From: Nitrosomonas sp.
GTDB lineage: Bacteria; Pseudomonadota; Gammaproteobacteria; Burkholderiales; Nitrosomonadaceae
Assembly: GCA_019635215.1 (NCBI GenBank)
Contig: JAHBZZ010000005.1
Location: 1 to 64,000 of the forward strand
Direction: 5' to 3'
DNA length: 64,000 nt
This document shows, in pieces, positions 42,963-52,327 of the stretch; the first letter of the stretch is position 1, and the number at the start of each line of letters is the position of its first letter. The notes beneath the pieces are model-generated. The model was not told the origin of the DNA, made no database searches, and saw only the letters and a program-made list of their open reading frames with translations. A program made the translations under genes and the position numbers.

Positions 42963-43376
42963 ATGAAAACAGCAATCGCTTTATTAATCACCAGCTTATA
43001 CGGCGTTGATGCGCCAGTCCATGTGAATAGCGTAGAAATGCGAGCGCACGGCCCATTCGAAACACAACAATCCTGTGATGCGGCAATCGCACAAAAGCCC
43101 GCAACGCTCATCAACGACACCGGAGCAGACCTGGTTTACCGCACATCCGGCATCTGTGTCGACACAGTGCCGCATGAACAGGCAACGCACTACCTAAGCC
43201 TGAGCCTGCAAACCATTTACAGCGGATACGGCGTGCAAGTGTCCGACGCCATCACATCAATCCCGTTCGGCAGCGCCGAGTCATGTGATGCAGCACTAGC
43301 CCAATCGGTAAACATCATCCCAGAATGGGCATATCCGTACAGCGTCTTGAGCGGAAAGTGCGCAGCACGAAACTAA
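42963..43376 (+). CDS. Exported two-repeat cysteine protein
   Basis: 137 aa, AAGGAG before the ATG, N-terminus MKTAIALLITSLYGVDAPVH, a weak signal peptide. Two repeats each carry a Cys pair: FETQQSCDAAIAQ ... TSGICVD and FGSAESCDAALAQ ... LSGKCAA. Each pair may form a disulfide in the periplasm. Not recognised. It heads a run of small right-arm genes. Confidence 0.6.
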   Translation: MKTAIALLITSLYGVDAPVHVNSVEMRAHGPFETQQSCDAAIAQKPATLINDTGADLVYRTSGICVDTVPHEQATHYLSLSLQTIYSGYGVQVSDAITSIPFGSAESCDAALAQSVNIIPEWAYPYSVLSGKCAARN

Positions 43377-43442
43377 ATTTTTTCCTCAAGTCGTGAAACC
43401 CGATGAAGCCGGTGGAAGCCCGGCATTTCTGAGGAAATAACA

Positions 43443-43622
43443 ATGATCAAGTATTTATTGCTACTCATCACATTCACACAACAACCGTCTGGAATTGAAA
43501 TAAAACATATCGAGACTTTTGAGCACAACCACGAATGCACGACACACAGCGAGACACATAACTATCTCACCAAAAACCAGGCCGAGCGACTCGTGTGCGT
43601 CAAGGCGAAAATTAACGGGTAA
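43443..43622 (+). CDS. Small exported protein, single-repeat relative of the preceding gene
   Basis: 59 aa, with GAGGAAA before the ATG. MIKYLLLLITFTQQPSGIEI is a short signal-like start. The body HIETFEHNHECTTHSETHNY ... RLVCVKAK has the same N-terminal hydrophobic segment, 'ETF' and Cys-to-Cys spacing plan as one repeat of the preceding protein. Unrecognised. Confidence 0.5.
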   Translation: MIKYLLLLITFTQQPSGIEIKHIETFEHNHECTTHSETHNYLTKNQAERLVCVKAKING

Positions 43623-43625
43623 AAA

Positions 43626-43853
43626 ATGAAAAAACAAATTTTAGGCGCATTGCTGGGCAGTTTTAGCGTGCCATTGCTGCAACTGAGCGTCAACTCAGGC
43701 ATGCCGCAAGGCAAAGGAAAGAGAGAGAAACAGGGAAAAATATGGGGTCGACCAGGCGCAAAAATCATCCGCAAATTCCATTCTGGAATTGCCGGACTCA
43801 CCGGAAAAACCAGGCATGACAGAGATGCCAGTGGAAACAAACTGCCTTTTTGA
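43626..43853 (+). CDS. Small basic protein with hydrophobic start
   Basis: 75 aa. [20 protein letters not shown] could be a signal or membrane anchor. The rest is strongly basic ([20 protein letters not shown]-like composition). It begins three bases after the previous stop. Unknown. Confidence 0.4.
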   Translation: MKKQILGALLGSFSVPLLQLSVNSGMPQGKGKREKQGKIWGRPGAKIIRKFHSGIAGLTGKTRHDRDASGNKLPF

Positions 43854-43872
43854 GAATAACGGAGATCAAATA

Positions 43873-44676
43873 ATGGACATAAAAAACATACGCGGCGAAA
43901 CGCTGCTCACAATCGACAGCGACACGCTTGAAGGTGCCGACCTGAGCGGTGCCGACCTGAGCGGTGCCGACCTGAGCGATACCAACCTGAGCGATGCCGA
44001 CCTGAGCGGTGCCAACCTGAGCGGTGCCAACCTGAGCGGTGCCGGCCTGATCGGTGCCGACCTGAGCGATGCCGACCTGAGCGGTGCCAACCTGAGCGAT
44101 GCCGACCTGAGACGTGCCAAGCTGAGCGGTGCCGACCTGAGCGGTGCCAACCTGAGCGATGCCGACCTGAGACGTGCCAAGCTGAGCGGTGCCGGCCTGA
44201 TCGGTGCCGACCTGAGCGATGCCGACCTGAGCGGTGCCGGCCTGAGCGGTGCCAACCTGAGCGGTGCCAACCTGAGCGGTGCCGGCCTGAGCGGTGCCGA
44301 CCTGAGCGGTGCCAACCTGAGCGATGCCGACCTGAGACGTGCCAAGCTGCCGCTCATTATCTCAATAGATAATCTCTTTTCTTTCGTCGACGATCAAATC
44401 CGCGCAGGCGGAAACCTGGATATGGGCGATTGGCACACATGCGAAACAACCCATTGCATCGCTGGCTGGGTAACGACACTGGCCGGCGACGCCGGGAGGG
44501 TCGCAGAAAATCTATTGGGCACAAACGCCGCGGCCGCGCTGATCATCAATCAATCGTGCCCGTACCTAGAAGGCAAAGTGCCTAATTTTTATGTCACCAA
44601 TGAAGGCGGACTGGAATTTATAAAAAACTGCGCTGAAAAAGAAAGGCAAATTCTTGCGCAAGCGAGCAATCCATGA
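43873..44676 (+). CDS. Pentapeptide-repeat protein
   Basis: 267 aa from ATG 43873, preceded by CGGAG. Residues about 17-160 are about 28 consecutive pentapeptides A(D/N)L(S/R)x, forming a right-handed quadrilateral beta-helix. A C-terminal domain has [20 protein letters not shown] and a helical end, a module seen in phage proteins. Some family members mimic DNA and protect gyrase, but nothing here proves that role. It lies in the CI-controlled right-arm operon. Confidence 0.88.
   Translation: MDIKNIRGETLLTIDSDTLEGADLSGADLSGADLSDTNLSDADLSGANLSGANLSGAGLIGADLSDADLSGANLSDADLRRAKLSGADLSGANLSDADLRRAKLSGAGLIGADLSDADLSGAGLSGANLSGANLSGAGLSGADLSGANLSDADLRRAKLPLIISIDNLFSFVDDQIRAGGNLDMGDWHTCETTHCIAGWVTTLAGDAGRVAENLLGTNAAAALIINQSCPYLEGKVPNFYVTNEGGLEFIKNCAEKERQILAQASNP
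43927..44350 (+). repeat. 15-bp tandem coding repeats
   Basis: Units such as GGTGCCGACCTGAGC and GATGCCGACCTGAGA repeat about 28 times with few changes, also at silent sites. Such likeness points to recent expansion by slippage or recombination. The regular period also opens a long spurious frame on the minus strand. Confidence 0.9.
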
Positions 44677-45008
44677 CAGTCAGTATGGATACTATATCGG
44701 CGGTCAAGGAAGCATCCGGCATGACCGTCACCGACGCCATCGATCTGGTCGATCTGATGATCGAACACGATCTCTGTTCGGATGAAACCCCGGAGCACAT
44801 CAAAGCCGATCTGCGCGTACTTGCACAAATTGTGCGTTGCGTGCAAGCAATTTATCCATTCACCAACAGCGAATTTGACGAGAATTTAGACCGACAGCTG
44901 AACGCAAAAGACCTGGTCGAAACAATGAGAAAGTTTTTAACTGTTATCTCGAACGATATCAGCAAAGGTAAATACCACGCCACACGCACAGAACAAGTTG
45001 GAGCCTAA
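44673..45008 (+). CDS. Hypothetical prophage protein
   Basis: 111 aa, acidic and helical ([20 protein letters not shown], then [20 protein letters not shown]). Its ATG overlaps the pentapeptide stop by four bases, so it is coupled to it. Unknown. Confidence 0.55.
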   Translation: MTVSMDTISAVKEASGMTVTDAIDLVDLMIEHDLCSDETPEHIKADLRVLAQIVRCVQAIYPFTNSEFDENLDRQLNAKDLVETMRKFLTVISNDISKGKYHATRTEQVGA

Positions 45009-45010
45009 TT

Positions 45011-45274
45011 ATGAACAAAAACACCGACATGAAACTGATCTTCCCCAGCTTGACCAACAGAACATCCAAGCCCAGATTGGATTACGACACCATCATCGCG
45101 CTGGTCGCAATCGCATCAATGATCATCGTTACAGCGATCGACTGGCGCAGTCGCGCGCAAATCATCGACACCGCAAACCAAATCATCACCGAGCGTGATG
45201 ACCGCATCGATCAACTGGAAAACATCATCGATCAAATCTACATGCAACACATGATCAGCGCCATCAATCAATGA
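45011..45274 (+). CDS. Membrane-anchored coiled-coil protein
   Basis: 87 aa. One central hydrophobic helix (DTIIALVAIASMIIVTAIDW) and a C-terminal coiled coil (IITERDDRIDQLENIIDQIY). Small, perhaps an inner-membrane partner of neighbouring proteins. Unrecognised. Confidence 0.5.
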   Translation: MNKNTDMKLIFPSLTNRTSKPRLDYDTIIALVAIASMIIVTAIDWRSRAQIIDTANQIITERDDRIDQLENIIDQIYMQHMISAINQ

Positions 45275-46113
45275 TGACAACTCCGGCTCTAAGATACCAC
45301 GGCGCGAAATTCCGTATTGCGCCGTGGATCATCAGCCATTTCCCGAAACACAATTGCTATGTTGATCCGTTCGGCGGATCGGCCGGTGTGTTGCTAAGAA
45401 AGGACAGATCTTATGCGGAGGTTTACAACGATCTGGATTCTGATGTTGTTAATTATTTCCGAGTCATCCGAGATCCGATTGGTCGAAAAATCCTGCAGGA
45501 AATGTTAGCTCTCACTCCGTATGCGAGAGACGAATTTGAACAGGCATTCGATGAATGCGAAGACCGTATCGAGCGCGCTAGAAGATTGTGCATACGTGCA
45601 CAAATGGGATTCGGGTCAGCCGGCGCAACAAAAAACAGAACCGGATTCCGCATTGATACAAAACGTGAGTACAGTACGGCCCAACACATCTGGGCTAAAT
45701 ACCCTGATACTCTGACTGCGATAGGAGAGAGATTTTCTAGCGTTCTTATCGAAAATAGATCGGCAGTAAAAGTAATGCGTGATCACGACACTCACGATGC
45801 GCTGCATTACGTAGACCCGCCTTACGTCTTTGGAACACGATCTTTAAACTCTCATCATCGCGGTTATTACAAACATGAAATGTCGGATGCAGATCATGTT
45901 GATCTGCTATGCGAGTTAAAAAAATTAATAGGCATGGTGATCGTTTCGAGTTACGAAACTGATCTATACAACGACATGCTGCCAGGATGGTCGGTTGATC
46001 GCACACAAGCCAGGATTTCAGCATCAAGAGGCACCAGATTGAAGACAGAACTTGTCTGGATGAATCCGGCCTGCACTAAAGCTCTCAATCAAAGGTTAAA
46101 TATATTCGAATGA
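45271..46113 (+). CDS. D12-class N6-adenine DNA methyltransferase
   Basis: 280 aa. The FGG motif (VDPFGGSAGVLL, 31-42) binds S-adenosylmethionine, and the catalytic DPPY is at 182-185 (HYVDPPYVFGTR). The order FGG then DPPY is that of Dam/D12 enzymes. No restriction partner is nearby, so it is an orphan phage methylase, probably shielding phage DNA or marking it. The target sequence cannot be told. It overlaps its upstream neighbour by four bases. Confidence 0.9.
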   Translation: MMTTPALRYHGAKFRIAPWIISHFPKHNCYVDPFGGSAGVLLRKDRSYAEVYNDLDSDVVNYFRVIRDPIGRKILQEMLALTPYARDEFEQAFDECEDRIERARRLCIRAQMGFGSAGATKNRTGFRIDTKREYSTAQHIWAKYPDTLTAIGERFSSVLIENRSAVKVMRDHDTHDALHYVDPPYVFGTRSLNSHHRGYYKHEMSDADHVDLLCELKKLIGMVIVSSYETDLYNDMLPGWSVDRTQARISASRGTRLKTELVWMNPACTKALNQRLNIFE

Positions 46114-46730
46114 CAAACAAGAAAATCAATTGGCCGCTAAACGCGCTCGGCATTTTTAATGATCGTCAATCAAATCTAATCAACAAACTGACGAAACAGC
46201 ACAAATCAAAAGAAAGAAAATTTGATACAACAGCATCCAGAATATCATCGGAGCAATCCGAGCGAATCGGATCAATCATATTAAAGATGCTGGACAAGAA
46301 ACGCACGAACAAACAAATCATTAAAGTAATACGCAGGGTATCGCCAGAAGTGACGCTACTCTATCGCGCTATCGCGCAGCGAATAAACAGAACAAGAAAG
46401 CGGCTCGGGATATACAACAACGACGCCAGCGGCGGACTCATAGAAATGGCAAAACAACGCCTGATTGATCTGCATAACACCGGGAGGCTACCTCACGAAA
46501 TCGCACAAATAACCGGAGATAGCCTCGCAAATGTGAATGCAAAAATATACAAGCTTGGCCTTGTCCGGCATCCGAATCGGTACATCGTCAGAGAGCAGAT
46601 CATCGGCGAACAAATCAACTCAAACAAAACAGACAAACAAATCGCAACCGAACTGCAGCTGAACATCCGAACAGTCAAAGAATATCGAAGAAGAATCGAG
46701 GCAAGGAGCGCAAACAATGTCAATCAATAA
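46110..46730 (+). CDS. Multi-helix-turn-helix DNA-binding protein
   Basis: 206 aa, very basic. It contains several HTH-like segments: [40 protein letters not shown] and [20 protein letters not shown], each with the 'tdkqIa..L......V..r.' pattern. It overlaps ssb by 14 bases. It may bind repeats at an origin or regulate the recombination group. The family is not recognised. Confidence 0.6.
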   Translation: MTNKKINWPLNALGIFNDRQSNLINKLTKQHKSKERKFDTTASRISSEQSERIGSIILKMLDKKRTNKQIIKVIRRVSPEVTLLYRAIAQRINRTRKRLGIYNNDASGGLIEMAKQRLIDLHNTGRLPHEIAQITGDSLANVNAKIYKLGLVRHPNRYIVREQIIGEQINSNKTDKQIATELQLNIRTVKEYRRRIEARSANNVNQ

Positions 46731-47160
46731 AGTTATTCTGATCGGCCGCCTGGGCGGCGATCCTGAAACACGCTACATGCAGAACGGCGACGCCGTGACC
46801 AACATCAATCTGGCGACCGCAGAAACCTGGAAAAATCAGAACGGTGAAAAACAGGAAAAAACCGAATGGCACCGCTGCACTTTTTACCGCAAGCTAGCCG
46901 AAATCGCGGGAGAATATCTCAAAAAAGGGAGCCTGATTTATGTTGAAGGCAAACTGGAAACCCGCAAATGGACTGATAAAAACGGCATCGAGCGCTACAC
47001 CACCGGCATCATCGTCAACGAAATGAAAATGCTGGGAAGCAAACCCGCAGAACAAAGCAATGCTGCAGCACAACCCAAAAATGACACATCAAATCCGCAA
47101 TCAAACGCACCGCAAGCCGGAAGCGGATTTGATGATTTTGAGGATGATATTCCGTTTTAA
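46717..47160 (+). CDS. ssb: Single-stranded DNA-binding protein
   Basis: 147 aa. The OB fold ([20 protein letters not shown], then [20 protein letters not shown]) is followed by a Gln/Asn-rich linker and an acidic tail ending DDIPF, which recruits partner proteins. This is a phage copy, close to cellular SSB. It probably supports phage replication. Confidence 0.95.
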   Translation: MSINKVILIGRLGGDPETRYMQNGDAVTNINLATAETWKNQNGEKQEKTEWHRCTFYRKLAEIAGEYLKKGSLIYVEGKLETRKWTDKNGIERYTTGIIVNEMKMLGSKPAEQSNAAAQPKNDTSNPQSNAPQAGSGFDDFEDDIPF

Positions 47161-47200
47161 TTAAGAAAAATCAATACTCTTTATTGAGCAGAATAAACAA

Positions 47201-47419
47201 ATGAGCATTTTTCTTGATCAACAAGAACTCTCAGACCTGACCGGATACTATAAAAAATCCAAACAAGCAGAATGGTTAAGCCGCCGAGGCTGGAATTTTG
47301 AGTTATCCCGTTTGGGCAAGGTCAAGGTGTTGCGTCGTTATGCTGAAATGAAACTCGGTATGCCGGCTGACACAACGATCAACAAATCTACAGAGCCTGA
47401 TTTCTCGAGCTTGACATGA
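47201..47419 (+). CDS. DUF4224 excisionase-like protein
   Basis: 72 aa. FLDQQELSDLTGYYKKSKQA and EWLSRRGWNFELSRLGKVKV are the DUF4224 pattern. These proteins precede tyrosine integrases in many prophages and have a winged-helix or excisionase-like layout. It overlaps int by four bases. The excisionase role is inferred from position. Confidence 0.75.
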   Translation: MSIFLDQQELSDLTGYYKKSKQAEWLSRRGWNFELSRLGKVKVLRRYAEMKLGMPADTTINKSTEPDFSSLT

Positions 47420-48423
47420 TAGCAAGACGCAAAACAAACCTGCACTTGCCGCCGCGGATGTACTTGTACGAAGGCAAGCGTAGAAAAACATACTACACGA
47501 TCACGGCAGCAAACGAACGCATTAACCTGGGGCATGATCTCGCTGCCGCCAAACGCAAACTTCTTGAAATAGAAGAAGGCCGCCCCGTTGCCGGCACAAT
47601 AAACGAACTCATTGACCGGTACATAAAAGAAGTCAGCCCAAAAAAAGCAGCGCGCACGCACAAAGACGAAATCAGCAGCGCCAGACTGCTGAATAATGTT
47701 TTCGGAAAAATGAAACCAGCAGACCTCCGCCCGATGCATGTCGCTAAATACCTGGACATGCGCGGCAAAACAGCGCCAGTGCGCGCGAACCGCGAAAAAG
47801 CCCTACTCTCCCACATGTTCAGTATGGCGATGCGATGGGGAATTGTCGACAGCAACCCGTGCCGCGGCGTGGCACGCAACACCGAAACCCCGCGCGACAG
47901 ATTCGTAACTGATGCGGAACTGAAAAACTTCATAGATTATGCCGAATCACTTGGAGAAACCGGACAGCTTATGGCCCGTACCGCCTGGCTGGCCTACCTG
48001 ACCGGACAACGGCGCGGCGATCTGCTGAAATTGCGGCTGGACATGCTCACTGATGAAGGCATTTTAATCCGGCAATCCAAAAACGGCGCGCGCGTAATCA
48101 TAGAATGGACCTCAGCGCTACATGATTGTGTATCATCGCTCCGCGCACTACCAAGACCAGTATCCGGCATGTTCCTGATCTGCAACCGGTCCGGTCAAAC
48201 ATATACAGACTCGGGATTCAAAGCAATGTGGGGCCGCATCATGACAGCATGGTCAGGACTCGGCAATGAGCGATTCCACTTTCACGATCTGCGCGCGAAA
48301 GCAATCACAAAAATGGTCGACGACGGGAGGCAAGCGCGGGATTTGTCAGGACACCAAACCGACGCGATGGTCGATAAAGTTTACGACAGACGGAAAATCA
48401 AACGCTCAAAAGCAGTGGAATAA
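47416..48423 (+). CDS. int: Tyrosine recombinase integrase
   Basis: 335 aa. An N-terminal arm-binding region (LPPRMYLYEGKRRKTYYTIT), a core-binding domain, and a catalytic domain with Arg199 (TGQRRGD), His290-x-x-Arg293 (HDLR), His313 (SGHQ) and the nucleophile Tyr323 (KVYDRR). It lies about 100 bp from attR and would insert into tRNA-His. Its ATG overlaps the excisionase-like stop. Confidence 0.96.
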   Translation: MIARRKTNLHLPPRMYLYEGKRRKTYYTITAANERINLGHDLAAAKRKLLEIEEGRPVAGTINELIDRYIKEVSPKKAARTHKDEISSARLLNNVFGKMKPADLRPMHVAKYLDMRGKTAPVRANREKALLSHMFSMAMRWGIVDSNPCRGVARNTETPRDRFVTDAELKNFIDYAESLGETGQLMARTAWLAYLTGQRRGDLLKLRLDMLTDEGILIRQSKNGARVIIEWTSALHDCVSSLRALPRPVSGMFLICNRSGQTYTDSGFKAMWGRIMTAWSGLGNERFHFHDLRAKAITKMVDDGRQARDLSGHQTDAMVDKVYDRRKIKRSKAVE

Positions 48424-48434
48424 TTTTGTAAGAT
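48424..48434 (+). repeat. Candidate integrase arm site near attR
   Basis: TTTTGTAAGAT right after the int stop, the same as two copies at 10870-10901 near attL. Confidence 0.45.
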
Positions 48435-48524
48435 AGAAAATTTGACCCGCATGAATAAAGGCTTCCAGAATTATGCGAATTACAAATTATTTCTATAAGT
48501 CTTTATTTATAAAGTAATGTGTAA

Positions 48525-48573
48525 CGGATTGTGATTCCGGTTGTCGTGGGTTCGAGTCCCATCAGCCACCCCA
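48525..48573 (+). repeat. attR core (tRNA-His 3' fragment)
   Basis: 49 bp identical to 10787-10835. It lacks the acceptor 5' half and D arm, so it is not a tRNA gene. Confidence 0.93.
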
Positions 48574-48755
48574 TATCAGCTTTCTCAGTCATATTTGCCA
48601 ATTCAATGCGATCATAGTCGTATTAGATAAATCGTTAAGCTGTCGGAGGCAAACTGCAATACTGTGTTTAATTAGTTTTTATCAGGCACAACCGCATTTG
48701 AGCTATAGTCTTGCACATATAGTCCACAGCGGACTCAGAAAAAGAACAACCCCTA

Positions 48756-49322
48756 TTAAGGATTACTTGCTATTGCCCCAATGTACTCTATTCTTACTTG
48801 GGTCAATCCCTGCTTATCCAGACCGATCTTTTTTGCTGCACCATGCGAAAGATCAATTAATCTATTTTTCCTAAAAGGTCCGCGATCATTGACAATCACA
48901 TGGACCGACCGGCCATTACGTAAATTGGTAACTTTCACCTTGGTCGGTAAAGGCAATGTTTTATGCGCTGCTGTCAAACCTTGCGGATTAAAGCGTGTTC
49001 CCATCGCTGTTCGGTTTCCGGATTCTGAACCATACCATGAAGCAACCCCTGTTTCGCTATAACCCACAGCTGTCCGCATTGGATAATAGGTTTTTCCCTT
49101 AATTGTATAAGCCTTATTATAAGGCGCATTTACATTTGGATGCGCGATGCCTCCGGGAGTCGACATGGGTACCCGAGGAGGCGCGGAACATCCTGAAAAC
49201 AGGATAGCAATTAAAGCGAGCAAGACAAGGACCGCGATTCTACTGCCCCATTTTGAAATGAACCTAAGCCTAATTGATATCGTCAAATTTAACTGTAATT
49301 GGGCATGATTCTGCACGATCAT
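48756..49322 (-). CDS. rlpA: RlpA-like septal ring lipoprotein / lytic transglycosylase
   Basis: 188 aa from ATG 49322 (a GTG at 49343 is also open). The signal peptide ends in LFSG-C, a lipobox. The double-psi beta-barrel follows: ETGVASWYGSESGNRTAMGT, then FNPQGLTAAHKTLPLPTKVK and VIVNDRGPFRKNRLIDLSHG. The SPOR domain of longer RlpA proteins is missing. The family cuts peptidoglycan strands without stem peptides and aids daughter cell separation. Monocistronic, next to the attR side. Confidence 0.88.
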   Translation of the reverse strand: MIVQNHAQLQLNLTISIRLRFISKWGSRIAVLVLLALIAILFSGCSAPPRVPMSTPGGIAHPNVNAPYNKAYTIKGKTYYPMRTAVGYSETGVASWYGSESGNRTAMGTRFNPQGLTAAHKTLPLPTKVKVTNLRNGRSVHVIVNDRGPFRKNRLIDLSHGAAKKIGLDKQGLTQVRIEYIGAIASNP

Positions 49323-49468
49323 AAAGAGATTCTTTTCTACCACAACATTCTATTCCATACTGGATTTATATATTCTGAATGTATTACTGATATGCAAAAA
49401 TCAGTTTTTTACTACAAATACCATAACCAGATCAAGCTATTTCTTTAAGTTGCTGGGCACGTGTTCCT

Positions 49469-50089
49469 TCAATAATCAGGTGTATGCTGTGAAGACAGAT
49501 TAACGTATTTCCGATGCATGCACACAACCTGCTCTCTTAAGTGATTGAAATCTTGATTATTGATGATAATATCGTCAGCTTTTTCCAGACGTTGTCTTCG
49601 ATTGACCTGTGTAGTGATGATCGCTTTGACTTCTTCCATGCTGAGATGACTACGCATCATTGTGCGTGTGATCTGAAACTGCTCATCACAATCAACCACT
49701 AAAATACGATGAATCAGATGATTATAATCATTTGTTTCAAAAAGCAACGGAATGGCCACGATTACATATGATGATTTGCAATACTGAATCCGCTTTGTTG
49801 TTGTTTCAAGTATCAGCGGATGAAGAAGCCTTTCAAGTTTGATGCGCCAATTGCTGTTCATAAAAACCAGATTGCGCATTTTCATCCTATCAAGCGCACC
49901 TTCAGAATTAATATATTCATTACCAAACAAATTACGAATCGCCGGTATTGCCGTGCCATTATGTTGCGTCAATTCATACGCAATCTGATCAGTATCTATT
50001 ACGTCAACACCAAGCTCGGTAAAAACTTTACAGGCGCTTGATTTCCCGCACCCTATACCGCCTGTCAGACCGATGATCAAAGCCATCAT
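49469..50089 (-). CDS. coaE: Dephospho-CoA kinase
   Basis: 206 aa. The last step of coenzyme A synthesis. The P loop is LTGGIGCGKSSACKVF near the N-terminus, followed by DTDQIAYELT and the LID-region residues. It is next to pilD, an order (pilD-coaE) common in proteobacteria. ATG codons at 50089 and 50086 are both possible. Confidence 0.95.
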   Translation of the reverse strand: MMALIIGLTGGIGCGKSSACKVFTELGVDVIDTDQIAYELTQHNGTAIPAIRNLFGNEYINSEGALDRMKMRNLVFMNSNWRIKLERLLHPLILETTTKRIQYCKSSYVIVAIPLLFETNDYNHLIHRILVVDCDEQFQITRTMMRSHLSMEEVKAIITTQVNRRQRLEKADDIIINNQDFNHLREQVVCMHRKYVNLSSQHTPDY

Positions 50090-50104
50090 GACACCTGCAG
50101 AAGG

Positions 50105-50965
50105 CTAGAACAAACCAAAGTAAGCATGTGTGATGCTCTGTCCCCAAAGCAAAGCAATCAGCGCCCCCCCTGCAAGATAAGGCCCAAAAGGAATCATAAT
50201 GTTCTTATTGAGCCTGGAAGCAATAATAAGCCCTATACCGACAATTCCGCCAACCAGCGATGACAACAATATCACCAGCGGCAACATAACCCACCCAAGC
50301 CATGCGCCAATTGCAGCTAATAATTTGAAATCACCATAACCCATACCTTCTTTCCCGGTAACCAGTTTAAAAACCCAATAAATCATCCATAATGACAAGT
50401 AACCGGCAACAGCGCCGATAACCGAAGAATGTAAGTCGGTAAAACCATTATGCATGTTGACAAGTATTCCGAGCCACATCAGTGGTAACGTTATATCATC
50501 AGGTAACAATTGTGTATCAATATCAATAGCTGCCAGTGCAATAAGCGCCCAGACAAAAATAAGTGCAGCCAGTAATAACCAGCCAAATCCAAAATGCCAT
50601 GCAACAAAACCGCCCAACATCGCTGTAAGCGCCTCAATAAGCGGATAGCGAATTGAAATCCGAGTATGACATTCGGAACAACATCCCCTGAGAAAAAGGT
50701 AACTTAGAATTGGTATATTCTCCCAGAAAGTTATGCGATGCTGGCAGTTGGGACACTCTGAGTGTGGAGTGGCAATATTAAAAACAGGTAATATCTCGAC
50801 CGGCTCCCCACGTAATTCAGCACATTGCTGACGCCAGCTTCTCTCCATCATTTTAGGCAAGCGATAAATAACCACATTCAGAAAACTGCCAACCATCAAA
50901 CCAATAATAGCAGTAACAATGATTAAAAAATGGGACGATTCCTGCATTTGGGCAAGCATGAGCAT
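50105..50965 (-). CDS. pilD: Type IV prepilin peptidase and methylase
   Basis: 286 aa inner-membrane aspartyl protease that cuts and N-methylates prepilins and pseudopilins. The cytoplasmic loop has the four Cys in CPNCQHR and CCSECHTR. The two active Asp sites are in AAIDIDTQLLPDD and GYGDFKLLAAIGAW. About seven membrane helices. It lies between pilC and coaE. Confidence 0.95.
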   Translation of the reverse strand: MLMLAQMQESSHFLIIVTAIIGLMVGSFLNVVIYRLPKMMERSWRQQCAELRGEPVEILPVFNIATPHSECPNCQHRITFWENIPILSYLFLRGCCSECHTRISIRYPLIEALTAMLGGFVAWHFGFGWLLLAALIFVWALIALAAIDIDTQLLPDDITLPLMWLGILVNMHNGFTDLHSSVIGAVAGYLSLWMIYWVFKLVTGKEGMGYGDFKLLAAIGAWLGWVMLPLVILLSSLVGGIVGIGLIIASRLNKNIMIPFGPYLAGGALIALLWGQSITHAYFGLF

Positions 50966-51085
50966 AATAATTTGATTCTAGGTTAGGCGAAAATGAGATC
51001 GATTTGTGCGAAACTACTACAGCCAGGAAGATTGTAATGCTGGCCCGCGAGTAAAATAAAGCTCGTCATTTATTTCCGCTGAACT

Positions 51086-52327
51086 TTAACCGACAGCCAT
51101 ACCCATTTTAAATATGGGTAAATACATGGCAACGACCATGCCACCAATAAGCGTGCCGAGCACAACCATTATCAAAGGCTCCATCAAACTGGAAAGTGCT
51201 TCTACCGCATCATCAACCTCTGCTTCGAAGAAATCTGCGATTTTGCTTAACATTGCATCCAAGGAGCCCGCCTCCTCACCTATAGCAACCATTTGTATCA
51301 CCATATTTGGAAATAATTCGGTATTTACCATTGATGATGTCAATGTATTACCAATACTTACATCGACCTGAATTTTTTTAGTCGCTTCATAATAAACATA
51401 ATTACCGCACGCACCTGCAACAGAATCCAGCGATTCGACGAGCGGTACACCCGCAGCGAACATAGTGGATAATGTTCTCGACCAGCGCGCTATAGTCGCC
51501 TTTCTGATCACCTCACCAAAGATAGGTAGCTTTAACATTATTCTATCCATGATGCGTTGCAAGTCCGTAGAACGTTTCCAAGTATATAGAAAAGCATAAA
51601 TGCTGCCGCCTAAACATCCAAATATAGCCCACCAATAATCAACGAAAAAATCGGAAATCGTCATAATGAAAAGAGTTGGAGCAGGCAGATCGGCACCAAA
51701 ATTGTCAAATAAATCCTTAAATGACGGTATAACAAAGATCATCATGACAGCGGTAATGACAAATGCCACGACAATGATCGACAACGGATAAAACAGCGCC
51801 GATTTGATTTTTCCTTTAATAGCCTGGATTTTCTCCTTGTAGGTCGCCAGACGATCTAGCAAAGTATCCAGAATACCCGCGGCCTCACCTGCACCAACCA
51901 AGTTGCAGAAAAGATTGTCAAAATAAAGCGGATATTTGCGGAATGCATCCGCCAGATTACTACCCGTTTCAACATCAGTCTTAATATCCATCAACAATTT
52001 ACTCAAAGCCCTATTACTATGTCCTTTCCCGACTATATCAAAAGCCTGTAGCAACGGTACGCCCGATTTCATCATCGTAGCAAGTTGACGGGTAAATAAC
52101 GTAATATCCTTATCGGTAATCTTTCCACCAGACTGCCTGATCTCCTTTACTTTCGTTACTCGGATACCCTGACGACGCAAAGTAGAAGTAACGACGACCG
52201 ACCCGGCTGCACGCATTTCACCTTTCACTTGTCGTCCGGATTTGTCTTTCCCTTCCCATGAAAAGCTTACTTCCTTATCGTCCTTTCCTTTCTTGTCCAC
52301 ACGTGCTGTAACAACGCCCATACTCAC
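51086..52327 (-). CDS. pilC: Type IV pilus inner-membrane platform protein
   Basis: 413 aa. FSWEGKDKSGRQVKGEMRAA at the start is typical of PilC. Two GspF domains follow: FTRQLATMMKSGVPLLQAFD, and WSRTLSTMFAAGVPLVESLD, each ahead of membrane helices. It works with the PilB and PilT motors. pilB is not the next gene upstream here; a GTPase gene is, so the usual pilBCD order is broken. Confidence 0.95.
   Translation of the reverse strand: MSMGVVTARVDKKGKDDKEVSFSWEGKDKSGRQVKGEMRAAGSVVVTSTLRRQGIRVTKVKEIRQSGGKITDKDITLFTRQLATMMKSGVPLLQAFDIVGKGHSNRALSKLLMDIKTDVETGSNLADAFRKYPLYFDNLFCNLVGAGEAAGILDTLLDRLATYKEKIQAIKGKIKSALFYPLSIIVVAFVITAVMMIFVIPSFKDLFDNFGADLPAPTLFIMTISDFFVDYWWAIFGCLGGSIYAFLYTWKRSTDLQRIMDRIMLKLPIFGEVIRKATIARWSRTLSTMFAAGVPLVESLDSVAGACGNYVYYEATKKIQVDVSIGNTLTSSMVNTELFPNMVIQMVAIGEEAGSLDAMLSKIADFFEAEVDDAVEALSSLMEPLIMVVLGTLIGGMVVAMYLPIFKMGMAVG

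Larger units (their letters stand above)
10787..48573 (+). mobile_element. HK97-type siphoprophage integrated in tRNA-His
   Basis: The element is about 37.8 kb and bounded by identical 49-bp cores. It contains every module of a functional temperate phage: integrase and excisionase, CI/Cro-like switch, replication, terminase, portal, protease, capsid, head-tail connectors, tail with frameshifted chaperones, fibres and lysis. All structural reading frames look intact, so it may be inducible. A long non-contractile tail is inferred from the tape measure and tail tube without sheath or baseplate wedge genes. Confidence 0.95.

Noticed and set aside
43927-44350. CRISPR array
   Set aside because: The repeats are 15-bp tandem coding units without spacers, in frame with a pentapeptide protein.
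43866-44357. Long minus-strand frame rich in [10 protein letters not shown]
   Set aside because: It is the mirror of the 15-bp pentapeptide repeats, which keep every frame open. No start context or domain supports it.
48525-48573. Second tRNA-His gene
   Set aside because: Only the 3' 49 bases are present. The acceptor 5' strand and D arm are missing, so it is the att duplicate.
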